Source of the DNA: Acidobacteriaceae bacterium
GTDB lineage: Bacteria; Acidobacteriota; Terriglobia; Terriglobales; Acidobacteriaceae
DNA: 64,000 bases
Assembly (NCBI GenBank): GCA_003139095.1
Contig: PLHW01000064.1
Location: 62,001-126,000 of the forward strand
Direction of reading: 5' to 3'
Shown here: piece by piece, positions 17,139 to 26,252 of the stretch
How positions within the stretch are numbered: position 1 is the first letter of the stretch
How the letters are laid out: each line of letters begins with the position of its first letter
The notes under the pieces: generated by a model
What the model was told of the DNA's origin: nothing
What the model saw: the letters and a program-made list of their open reading frames with translations, nothing else
Databases searched by the model: none
Position numbers and translations under genes: made by a program

Positions 17139-17519
17139 TCAGTGTCCTGCCTCTTCGCTTACGAATTTTTCGTAGTCGGCGGCCGAGAGCAGCACGTTGA
17201 GTTCGGCCGGGTCTTTCACCGCGATTTTGACCATCCACGCCGCGTGCGCGTCTTTATTGACGTTTTCGGGAGAGGTCGCGAGCTCGCCATTGACCTCGGT
17301 CACCGTGCCCGAGGCGGGCGCGTACAAATCCGATACAGCTTTCACCGACTCGACGGTGCCAAACGTCTTGCCCGCCGTGAGCTCGGTGCCAACTTTTGGC
17401 AGCTCGACAAAAACGATGTCGCCGAGCGAGTCCTGGGCGTGAGTGGTGATGCCGACTTTACCGTCGCTCGAAATCCACTCGTGTTCTTTTGTGTATTTGC
17501 GGTCAGTGGGATAAGACAT
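17139..17519 (-). CDS. gcvH: Glycine cleavage system H protein
   Basis: A 126-residue lipoyl carrier that shuttles the aminomethyl intermediate between GcvP, GcvT and dihydrolipoamide dehydrogenase. H-E-W-I-S near residue 14 and the lipoyl motif E-S-V-K-A-V-S-D-L-Y-A-P are intact, and length is normal. It lies between gcvT and gcvPA on the same strand, but separated from both by repeat-rich spacers of about 130-160 bases, so the gcv genes may not all be on one transcript. Confidence 0.96.
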   Translation of the reverse strand: MSYPTDRKYTKEHEWISSDGKVGITTHAQDSLGDIVFVELPKVGTELTAGKTFGTVESVKAVSDLYAPASGTVTEVNGELATSPENVNKDAHAAWMVKIAVKDPAELNVLLSAADYEKFVSEEAGH

Positions 17520-17553
17520 TCGCTTTTAGCTCCTGGCTGCTAGCTTGGTTTTT

Positions 17554-17650
17554 GTAGCGCCGCCGTCCCGGCGGCTGTCGTGGCGGCGTCCTCGCCGCCA
17601 CATCCGAGGGCGAGACGCCCTCGGGACAGCCGGCAAGATGCCGGCGCTAC
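17554..17650. repeat. 97-bp GC-rich imperfect palindrome between gcvH and gcvT
   Basis: The sequence opens with GTAGCGCCG and closes with CGGCGCTAC. Inside are nested hairpins CCGTCCCGGCGG, GGCGGCGTCCTCGCCGCC and GAGGGCGAGACGCCCTC, and GGCTGTC pairs with GACAGCC. It ends two bases from the gcvT stop. It resembles REP-like or MITE-like intergenic repeats and could form a stable RNA structure. Confidence 0.75.
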
Positions 17651-17652
17651 CC

Positions 17653-18813
17653 TTACTTTTTCGGCCGCTTATAAAAAGGAGTCGGCACAACCTGCGCTTT
17701 CACGCCCTGGCCTCGGATTTCCACGCGCACGGTGCTGCCAACTTCGACATGCGTCGGCGGCACGTACGCGAGCGCGATGTTCTTCTTCAAAAACGGCGCC
17801 GGCGATCCGCTCGTGACGTAGCCAATTTCGCCGCCATCCTCACCGAGCACCTTATAGCCGTCGCGCGCAATGCCGCGCTCCACCATTTCGAGCCCGACCA
17901 GCGTGCGCTTCAGGCCCTCTCCGCGGGCTTTTTCGAGCGCGGCGCGGCCGATGAACTCGGGCTTGTCCATTTTGCACCAGCGCTCGACCCCAGCCTCCCA
18001 GACGTTGATCGTATCCGAAATTTCGTGGCCATAGAGCGGCAGCTTGCCTTCGAGGCGCAGCGTGTTGCGCGCGCCCAGGCCGCAAGGCACCACGCCAAAT
18101 TCCTTGCCCGCCTCCAAAATCGCGTACCACACTTGCGCGCTCGTCTCTTCGTCGGGCGGAATATAAATCTCGAATCCATCTTCGGCGGTGTAGCCGGTGC
18201 GGCCCATCAGAATATTTTTCAGTCCGCAGACTGTGCCGCGCGTCACCCAGTAAAACTTCACCGCGCCCAGGTCCGCGTCGGTCAGCTTTTGCAGCACGTT
18301 GACGCCCTTCGGCCCCTGAATCGCAATTTGCGTGAAGTCATCGGAGAGATGCTCGACTTTGCAATCGAACTGGCGCGTATTGTCGCGCACCCAGTTGAAA
18401 TCCTTTTCGCGTGTGCCGGCGTTGATGACGAGGAGATATTCCTCTTCGCCCAGGCGGTGCACGATCACGTCGTCGACGAAGGTGCCTTGCGGGTAAAGCA
18501 GCGCCGAATATTGCGCCTGGCCGATGGCCAGCTTGGCAGCGTCGTTCATCGAAATGTGCTGCACGGCATCGAGTGCTTGCGGCCCGGCGAGGCGAATGTC
18601 GCCCATGTGGCTGACGTCAAAGATTCCAACGCCCGTGCGCACGGCCATGTGTTCGTTGACGATTCCGCAACCGATGGAGGCGGGGTATTCAACCGGCATG
18701 TCCCAGCCGTTGAACTCGACCATTTTGGCGCCCATCTGGCGATGGACGGCATTGAGTGCGGTTTTGCGGACGGGCGCGGGCAGATCGGGCGGAATGGCGG
18801 AGGCGGCGGACAA
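17653..18813 (-). CDS. gcvT: Aminomethyltransferase, glycine cleavage T protein
   Basis: A 386-residue T protein transferring the methylene group from GcvH-aminomethyl-lipoyl to tetrahydrofolate. F-N-G-W-D-M-P-V-E-Y, F-D-V-S-H-M-G-D, Y-T-A-E-D-G-F-E-I-Y and the closing R-G-Q-G-V-K-A-Q-V-V-P-T-P-F-Y are typical. It is the promoter-proximal gcv gene on the minus strand. No glycine riboswitch is recognisable in the 230 bases upstream. Confidence 0.95.
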   Translation of the reverse strand: MSAASAIPPDLPAPVRKTALNAVHRQMGAKMVEFNGWDMPVEYPASIGCGIVNEHMAVRTGVGIFDVSHMGDIRLAGPQALDAVQHISMNDAAKLAIGQAQYSALLYPQGTFVDDVIVHRLGEEEYLLVINAGTREKDFNWVRDNTRQFDCKVEHLSDDFTQIAIQGPKGVNVLQKLTDADLGAVKFYWVTRGTVCGLKNILMGRTGYTAEDGFEIYIPPDEETSAQVWYAILEAGKEFGVVPCGLGARNTLRLEGKLPLYGHEISDTINVWEAGVERWCKMDKPEFIGRAALEKARGEGLKRTLVGLEMVERGIARDGYKVLGEDGGEIGYVTSGSPAPFLKKNIALAYVPPTHVEVGSTVRVEIRGQGVKAQVVPTPFYKRPKK

Positions 18814-18889
18814 GACAAAACCTCGGTCGGCAGCGGCAACCTGCCAGAATCTGAACTGACTACGTTAACACCTGCGCACGAAAAGCGGC

Positions 18890-18990
18890 AAGGAAAGCAA
18901 GGCAAAAGTCAGAGGTCGGAAGGCAGAAGCAAAGTCAGAGGCCCGCGCCTTGGAGGTTTTCACTTCTGCAATCTGACTTCTTAATTCTGA
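18890..18990. repeat. Intergenic word-repeat inverted sequence (second AGTCAGAGG copy)
   Basis: Words AAGTCAGAGGTCGGAAGGCAGAAG and AAAGTCAGAGG on the left face ACTTCTGCAATCTGACTTCTTAATTCTGACC on the right. The vocabulary matches 16985-17135. It occupies the divergent spacer upstream of gcvT, so it may overlap the operon's control region. Confidence 0.75.
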
Positions 18991-19046
18991 CCACGCATTA
19001 CCTCGGTGACGTTCTCCGCCGGCGCCGGGCGCTCTAGACTCAAGCC

Positions 19047-19250
19047 ATGTCCTCGAAACCGGGCGTCAGCCGAATCGTTTGCGCACAGTGCGAGCAGCCG
19101 GAGAGAAGCTGCTGGTGCGACAGATTCTGTGTTTTATGCCAGTCGCAACTCGACATTCGCCTCTGCACCGACGGCCTGATGTACTGCGAAGCCTGCCGCA
19201 TGGCTTGCGACTACAAGACGGCGGATCAGGCGGATGGCGCGCGCGCGTAA
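19047..19250 (+). CDS. Small Cys-rich zinc-ribbon protein
   Basis: A 67-residue protein with eleven Cys arranged as C-A-Q-C-E, C-W-C-D-R-F-C-V-L-C, C-T-D, Y-C-E-A-C-R-M-A-C, probably binding two or more zinc ions. No enzymatic motif is present. It is convergent with the mutase gene, 13 bases apart. It is probably a lineage-specific protein; its function is unknown. Confidence 0.65.
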   Translation: MSSKPGVSRIVCAQCEQPERSCWCDRFCVLCQSQLDIRLCTDGLMYCEACRMACDYKTADQADGARA

Positions 19251-19263
19251 CGGGAGCGACGCC

Positions 19264-20910
<1,647 letters not shown>

Positions 20911-20928
20911 ACCACACCCTTTCAATGA

Positions 20929-21285
20929 CTATCGTGGCTCGCGCTGCCGGTTCGCGTTCCTGCTGACGCGCACAAATGAACTCACACCGAACCAGGCAAA
21001 TGAAAGCGTAAAGCACACCGCCAGAATCAGACGCCCCGGGCTCGTCTCCACGCCGGCATGATACTTGCCGTATTCGCGAACGCCGGTGATGGCGCCGATC
21101 GCGGCAATCGCCAGGAAGGTAAAACCGGTCACTTCCAGCCAGAGCTGATGCAGCACCGCTCCGAGCGAGTGAGCGGTCGCGCGAAATCCCTTGAGCAGGG
21201 CCGAGCCGGTTCGGCTGCGCGAGAATTGCTGCCCCGCCACCCGCAGAACCAGTGCAATTTTTTTCGCTTTTCCGCCCGCAATCAT
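20929..21285 (-). CDS. Small membrane protein, unknown
   Basis: A 118-residue protein from ATG 21283-21285 with two membrane helices (T-F-L-A-I-A-A-I-G-A-I-T and L-I-L-A-V-C-F-T-L-S-F-A-W-F) and a basic N-terminus. An upstream extension to 21378 would overlap the control region of the divergent gene and lacks protein character. It ends 18 bases before the mutase start on the same strand, possibly one transcript. The family is not recognised. Confidence 0.6.
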   Translation of the reverse strand: MIAGGKAKKIALVLRVAGQQFSRSRTGSALLKGFRATAHSLGAVLHQLWLEVTGFTFLAIAAIGAITGVREYGKYHAGVETSPGRLILAVCFTLSFAWFGVSSFVRVSRNANRQREPR

Positions 21286-21396
21286 TCTGTCGATTTTAGC
21301 AGCGCCGCAGCGTACAATTGCCGTGGCTGGCATCACAGGGGCTTGTGATCCCTGCCACCACAACACCTCTTCGTGCATCTAATCTAGGGGAAACGC

Positions 21397-21690
21397 GTGG
21401 ATCAGCAACTGAAGCAGCTCATGAAGGAACTCGGGGAAGCGATCAACGGATCCTTGTCCGATTCCGAACAGATTGCTGAGGTCGTTGCCCGCATCAAGGA
21501 AGGCGGATACGACATTTTTCTGGTTCTGGAAGCGACCATTGGCGTGAGCAAGCAGGGTGAGCAGCCCACCGACAAGCCTTCTCTGGTTTCCACCCTCAGC
21601 AGCGCAAATCCTGAATTCAAAGTCAGCGATCAGGACTTGAAGTTCTTGAAGTCACTGCGCATTAAGATCGACCTGGACGAGGACGAGTAG
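21397..21690 (+). CDS. Small acidic conserved-type protein, unknown
   Basis: A 97-residue protein starting at GTG 21397 with AGGGGAA five bases before. It is acidic, mostly helical at the N-terminus (Q-L-K-Q-L-M-K-E-L-G), with a Y-D-I-F-L-V-L-E-A-T-I-G strand-helix and an acidic tail. It has no signal peptide and no motif I recognise. The good start and compact globular composition support a real gene. Confidence 0.6.
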   Translation: MDQQLKQLMKELGEAINGSLSDSEQIAEVVARIKEGGYDIFLVLEATIGVSKQGEQPTDKPSLVSTLSSANPEFKVSDQDLKFLKSLRIKIDLDEDE

Positions 21691-21805
21691 GCCTCCGCTC
21701 CTCCCGGGCCATCCTTGGCACGCCGCGCTCCGTCATCCAATCTCAAATAAAATCTGCGCGCGTTAAAGTCTGCATCGAGTTTGCCGATAGAGATGATGAA
21801 AGACT

Positions 21806-23071
21806 ATGGGCACCTCAACGACGCAACCGGCCCCCGATTCCAAAGCGAGCCCTTGTATCGCGCGGCAGCCGATTCTGAATGCCGACGAGTGTGTGATCGG
21901 ATACGAGTTGCTATTTCGCGAGGACCCCGCTCAGGATCACTTCAGCTCAGACGGAGAAAATGCCACGCGCACGCTCATCGACACGCTGAGCGTGCTTGGC
22001 CTGGAAGTGCTCTGCGACGGACGCATTGCGTTCATCAATTGCACGCAACAGATGCTGGTCAACGACTATTTTCTGCTCCTGCCATCGGATGAAGTGGTAA
22101 TCGAAATCCAGGAAAATGTCCCCGCCGATCGCGATACCATCGGCGCTTGCCAGCGGCTGCAAAGCGCGGGGTACAAAATCGCGCTCGACAACTTTGTGCC
22201 CGGGGATGCCCGCGACGACTTGATCCCATACGCCAACTTCATCAAAGTGGACACTCGAGCAATTTCGCAAGAGAACAGCGCTTCCCTCGCCGCTCACCAC
22301 GGCGGCAAGTTGCACCAGATGCTGGCGCACAAAGTGGAATCTCTCGCCACTTTTGTCGCCGCCAGAAGAAACGGCTTTACTTTATTCCAGGGCTATTTCT
22401 TCCGCCACCCGGAGCGCATGCGGGCCCGTCATATTCCGGCGAGTGAAACCAACTGTCTGATGTTGCTGCAAGCCGTCTCCAAGCCCGAAATCGATTTCAA
22501 GGAAATCGAGGATCTCATAAAAGTCGAGCCCAACTTGTGTTACCGCCTGCTGCACTACTTGAACTCCCCACTTCTCGGAATCGCCTCGCCGGTTCAATCG
22601 GTCCATCACGCGCTGCACCTGCTGGGCGAGCGGGAATTGCTGCGTTGGATTCGCATGGCAACGACCCTGGTGATGGGGAGAGATAGACCTTCCGACCTGG
22701 TTCTCGCCTCGCTGGTACGCGCCCGCTTCTGCGAACTCATCGCTCCCAAGGTGCAGCACGGCGATACCGACCTGTTCCTCCTGGGCATGCTTTCGCTCAT
22801 GGATGCGATCCTGGAAGTGCCGATTGGAATGGTGGTCGAAGCGTTGTTGCTCGATCCCGAGATCACTGCGCAACTGCTTTGCGGCAAAACCAGGGAAAAG
22901 ACGACTCTTTCGCCGGTCTACGACCTCATGGTGGCGCGCGAAATGGGCGACTGGGGAAAGGTGAATGAGCTCGGCAAGCAACTCAACCTGTCGCTGTACT
23001 TCATGGACAAAATCTACAACGAGGCAATGCGCTGGGCTCACGAGATAACACGAGCCTCTCGACCGCAGTAG
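21806..23071 (+). CDS. EAL/HDOD-domain signalling protein
   Basis: A 421-residue YuxH-type protein: a degenerate EAL phosphodiesterase domain (about residues 15-205; Y-E-L-L-F-R in place of E-A-L, then V-I-E-I-Q-E-N and K-V-D-T-R) and a C-terminal HDOD domain (about 210-410; P-L-L-G-I-A-S-P-V-Q-S-V-H-H-A-L-H-L-L-G). The missing catalytic residues suggest c-di-GMP binding or no nucleotide role. Such proteins regulate motility or surface pili in other bacteria. It lies next to the flp pilin gene on the opposite strand, which may be relevant. Confidence 0.85.
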   Translation: MGTSTTQPAPDSKASPCIARQPILNADECVIGYELLFREDPAQDHFSSDGENATRTLIDTLSVLGLEVLCDGRIAFINCTQQMLVNDYFLLLPSDEVVIEIQENVPADRDTIGACQRLQSAGYKIALDNFVPGDARDDLIPYANFIKVDTRAISQENSASLAAHHGGKLHQMLAHKVESLATFVAARRNGFTLFQGYFFRHPERMRARHIPASETNCLMLLQAVSKPEIDFKEIEDLIKVEPNLCYRLLHYLNSPLLGIASPVQSVHHALHLLGERELLRWIRMATTLVMGRDRPSDLVLASLVRARFCELIAPKVQHGDTDLFLLGMLSLMDAILEVPIGMVVEALLLDPEITAQLLCGKTREKTTLSPVYDLMVAREMGDWGKVNELGKQLNLSLYFMDKIYNEAMRWAHEITRASRPQ

Positions 23072-23149
23072 CGCATTCCGAACTAAAGGCGGATTTTCGA
23101 ACTAGAAGGGCGCAGTAATATTTCAGAAAGAAGTGCCACACACGGCTGT

Positions 23150-23317
23150 TTACTGCGACAACGAGCTTCCCACCTGCGAGAACACAGTGTTCGCGTTGGT
23201 CCCGATCAGACGCACCGTGCCAATCACAATCACCAGAATCACGGCGAGCATCACTGCGTATTCCGCCACGTCCTGCCCGCTTTCCTCAGTCCATAGCTTG
23301 CGGAATATGTTGATCAC
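23150..23317 (-). CDS. flp: Flp/Fap-type IVb pilin
   Basis: A 55-residue pilin subunit. GTG 23315-23317 has GGAGA five bases upstream. The prepilin processing motif G-Q-D-V-A-E-Y (G/xxxxEY, cleaved by TadV-type peptidase) is followed by the hydrophobic helix A-V-M-L-A-V-I-L-V-I-V-I-G and a short S/T/N tail. No tad secretion genes are adjacent, though a TadG-like gene lies at 8133-9410. A 15-codon frame (23334-23381, minus strand) ends 16 bases upstream and could be a leader peptide. Confidence 0.88.
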   Translation of the reverse strand: MINIFRKLWTEESGQDVAEYAVMLAVILVIVIGTVRLIGTNANTVFSQVGSSLSQ

Positions 23318-23483
23318 GGTTTCTCCGTTTCTTCATCCGATCACGAGACCGACGAAGGTGGCGAGAAACACTTTCGCCATCCTGTGTTTTCAACATACCT
23401 GTAACAATGGCTCTGGCCCAATAGCACGCGGGTGACTCCGGATGGCACTTTCGTGCCATCCCAAGCCCTGCGCGCCAGCCTGT

Positions 23484-24170
23484 TTAAACGATGGTTTTCA
23501 GCGGGAGCCCTTGATTCACCGCGAACAGCGCCAGTTCCAGCCGCGTCGAAACCCCGAGCTTATCGAAGATATTGCTCAGGTGGTGCTTCACCGTGTCTTC
23601 GCTGATTTTGAAGTACTCGGCGACCTCGCGGTTGGCATAGCCGGCCACAATCGCCGACACGATTTCCAGTTCGCGCGGCGTCAGTCCAAACTTCTTCTGC
23701 TTCGATTCCTCGTTCGTGCTCTGCATCAGGTTCCGCAGATACTGCACGAGGTTAGAGACACTCTCGCGCCCAACCCAGTACTCGCCGGCCATCACGGCGT
23801 GAATGCTCTTCAGCAGAAGCTGAGTGGCCGAGTCTTTCATCACCACCCCGCGCGCTCCCAGTTGCAGCGCCTCCACAATCTGCTTCTTCTCCACTGCCGC
23901 GGTCAGCAGGATGATGCGCACCGGGGACGCTTTGGCGTTTGCGCTCAAATCGCGCAGTGCATCCAGCCCGGTGTGGCGCGGCATCGCCAGGTCCAGCAAC
24001 AGAATGTCCGGCTTGATCTCCGCTGCCAGCTTCACCGCCTCGAAACCGTCGCAGGCCTCGCCCACAACCTTCATATCCGTTTCCGCTTCGAGCAAGCGCC
24101 GCAGCCCATCGCGAAAGATAGGATGGTCATCCGCGATCACAATGCGAATCGGGGTAGCATGCTTTTCCAT
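23484..24170 (-). CDS. NarL/FixJ-family response regulator
   Basis: A 228-residue two-domain regulator: a receiver with D14-D15, phosphoacceptor D60, T90 and K112 all in place, and a C-terminal LuxR-type HTH (L-T-P-R-E-L-E-I-V ... T-V-K-H-H-L-S-N-I-F-D-K-L). It follows the sensor kinase gene on the same strand after a 60-base repeat-rich gap and is very probably its partner. Targets cannot be read from the sequence; the flp gene lies just downstream on the same strand. Confidence 0.93.
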   Translation of the reverse strand: MEKHATPIRIVIADDHPIFRDGLRRLLEAETDMKVVGEACDGFEAVKLAAEIKPDILLLDLAMPRHTGLDALRDLSANAKASPVRIILLTAAVEKKQIVEALQLGARGVVMKDSATQLLLKSIHAVMAGEYWVGRESVSNLVQYLRNLMQSTNEESKQKKFGLTPRELEIVSAIVAGYANREVAEYFKISEDTVKHHLSNIFDKLGVSTRLELALFAVNQGLPLKTIV

Positions 24171-24230
24171 GATTGATCCGTAACTTAGATTTAACCAGAC
24201 TTAGCCAAACCCAGACTTAGATTAACCCAC
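24171..24230. repeat. Short repeat in the kinase-regulator gap
   Basis: Within 60 bases AACTTAGATTTAACC, CAGACTTAGCC and CAGACTTAGATTAACCC occur in succession. This is another spacer built from one recurring word. Confidence 0.7.
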
Positions 24231-26048
24231 TTACCGATGATTTGTTTTTCCGGCGGGCGGAATTCGCACCTCCAGCCGCGCGCCTTGCCCGGGTGTCGAT
24301 TCTATCGCGAGTTCTCCCGCCAGCAATCGTACTCTTTCCCGGATCACGCCCGGGCCCTTGCCGGAGCTTACCAGTTCGGTATCTGACATCCTTCCGGAAA
24401 AAGGGAAACCGCGTCCATCGTCCTCGACCGTGAGCTGCAGGCCGTCGGCGCGCTGTGCCAGCCGGACCAGCACGTTGCGCGCGCCGCTGTGCTTGCGCAC
24501 GTTCACCAGGCTTTCCTGCACGATGCGCGACAGTTCCCGGCACACTTTCTGCGGCAGCTCCACGCGGCCCGGCTCGCTGACGAATTGCGCCGCAATGCCC
24601 GTCTCGCGCTGGAAGCGCTCGACCATGTCGGAGATAAAGCCCAGCAGCCGTTCCGAATCCACTTCAAACGACTTCATCACCTGCATCAGTTCGCGCAGCT
24701 TGAGCACTTCCTCGCGCAGCAGTTTCTGAATCCGCGTCAGCTCCGCCTTTACGGCCGGGGCTTGGCCGGACTGGCGCCGCACCACGTCGACCTGCATTTC
24801 GACCGCAATCAGCGATTGAATGGCGCCGTCATGCAACTCCCGCGCAAATCGCGCCCGCTCCATCGCCCCGGCCCGCTCCCGCAGTCGCCGCATCAGGTAC
24901 ACGTTATAGATTGCGGGGCTCACTTGCTGCGCAAATTCCTGCAAAAAGCGCAATTCCTCCTCGGGTTCGCCCATCATTTCCGGATCCAGCAGAAACACCC
25001 TGCCCGTCCACTCTTTTCCGAAAAGGAAGGCAACCGAAAGAACGGTTTCGAAAGTCTCCACCTCAGCCAGCGTCTTCGGGAACTCGTCCACAGAATCGCG
25101 CAGGCGACGACCGTCGTGATCAAGCGCGACGATGCGAGAAGGCGCGCCATTTCGCGTCGCATAAATCGCATTGACCGCGGACTGTAGTAAATACGCTTTC
25201 TCGCGTTCTGGCGCCGCCTCGTGCCACCGCAATTCCCCAGGTCCGCCGTCCTTCCGGTTCATCTCGGCGAGAAACACGCGGTAGCTATTGGCCTCCTGCG
25301 AAGCCGTCACCACCCGGCGCGCGCCGTAGATCGTCATCATCTCGCCCAGGATCTGTTGCATGGTGCCGGTCAGTCCCATTTCCACCCGCGTGGAACTAAG
25401 AACCCGGGTGATGACCGCCCGTTCGGCACGAACCTTCTTCTGATTCTCTGCCATGTAGCCGAGCAGGAAGCCCAGCACCAGCAGGTACACCGAGCTCATG
25501 AATATCTGTTCTGGATTTAGTTCCTGAACGGTCAGCGCGGCCGGCACGTGCAGAGGAAAAAGCGAATGCCCGGCCGGCGTTCCCAGTCCCGCACGCAAGG
25601 CGAGCCAATCGACCCAGAGCAACGCGGCCGCGGCCGCCGCCGTACTCACGGTCTCCCACAGGCCCCAGCGATACGCCGCCGCCGCCATCACGAACACGAA
25701 AAATAGAAAAAATGGACCGCGCTGCGCGGGCGCGAACATGGAAATCAAAACCGGCCACAGAATATCCGCGCCGTGCACCACCAACCGAAAGCCCAGCGTG
25801 GACTGGGGACGCATGCGCACCAGCAGCATGACCACCATGCCGTGCGCCAGGTAAATCACCAGCAGCCAGACCAGCCAACGCGAATAGACCAACCCGCCGC
25901 CCGGTTCCATCACCATCGCAGCGATTGCCGAGACGGTCAGAGCCACGCGGGCGGTCGCCAGCCAGCGCTCGGTGCGCCGAATTTCGCCAGCGCTGAGCGG
26001 CGCGCGAAACCGCCACAAATCACGATTTCGAGGGAAAATTCCGGACAC
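24231..26048 (-). CDS. Membrane sensor histidine kinase (HisKA_3, NarX/DegS type)
   Basis: A 605-residue kinase: about six N-terminal membrane helices (residues 28-210), a GAF-like region in the middle, then the HisKA_3 motif R-F-A-R-E-L-H-D-G-A-I-Q-S-L and a HATPase domain with N-box I-V-Q-E-S-L-V-N-V-R-K-H-S and D-D-G-R-G-F. All catalytic motifs look intact. It pairs with the NarL-type regulator 60 bases downstream. It is divergent from the second kinase gene at 26253. The stimulus is unknown; the membrane part is not a known sensor family to my reading. Confidence 0.9.
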   Translation of the reverse strand: MSGIFPRNRDLWRFRAPLSAGEIRRTERWLATARVALTVSAIAAMVMEPGGGLVYSRWLVWLLVIYLAHGMVVMLLVRMRPQSTLGFRLVVHGADILWPVLISMFAPAQRGPFFLFFVFVMAAAAYRWGLWETVSTAAAAAALLWVDWLALRAGLGTPAGHSLFPLHVPAALTVQELNPEQIFMSSVYLLVLGFLLGYMAENQKKVRAERAVITRVLSSTRVEMGLTGTMQQILGEMMTIYGARRVVTASQEANSYRVFLAEMNRKDGGPGELRWHEAAPEREKAYLLQSAVNAIYATRNGAPSRIVALDHDGRRLRDSVDEFPKTLAEVETFETVLSVAFLFGKEWTGRVFLLDPEMMGEPEEELRFLQEFAQQVSPAIYNVYLMRRLRERAGAMERARFARELHDGAIQSLIAVEMQVDVVRRQSGQAPAVKAELTRIQKLLREEVLKLRELMQVMKSFEVDSERLLGFISDMVERFQRETGIAAQFVSEPGRVELPQKVCRELSRIVQESLVNVRKHSGARNVLVRLAQRADGLQLTVEDDGRGFPFSGRMSDTELVSSGKGPGVIRERVRLLAGELAIESTPGQGARLEVRIPPAGKTNHR

Positions 26049-26252
26049 AATCCGCCTGTTCGTCGTCTTTCCTGTAGCAGTCTATTTTACGCGTTGCGGG
26101 CGTTTGGTTCATCGCACCAAGTCGGGCCGCGTATTCCCCTGTCCTACGCCCTTCTTAAGCCGCGTACGTTGTTGGCGCCTAGGTTACTAAGGTAATCTCG
26201 GCGATGCCGTTCGCCGCCCATCCCAATCTAGAATGGAGATCGAGATTCCCTC

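Noticed and set aside
17545-18984. 479-residue frame on the plus strand
   Set aside because: It lies antisense to gcvT, is rich in Arg/His/Ala, and has no motif; gcvT is certain.
18814-19046. Glycine riboswitch upstream of gcvT
   Set aside because: The conserved glycine-aptamer core sequences were looked for on the minus strand and not found; the spacer holds a word-repeat instead.
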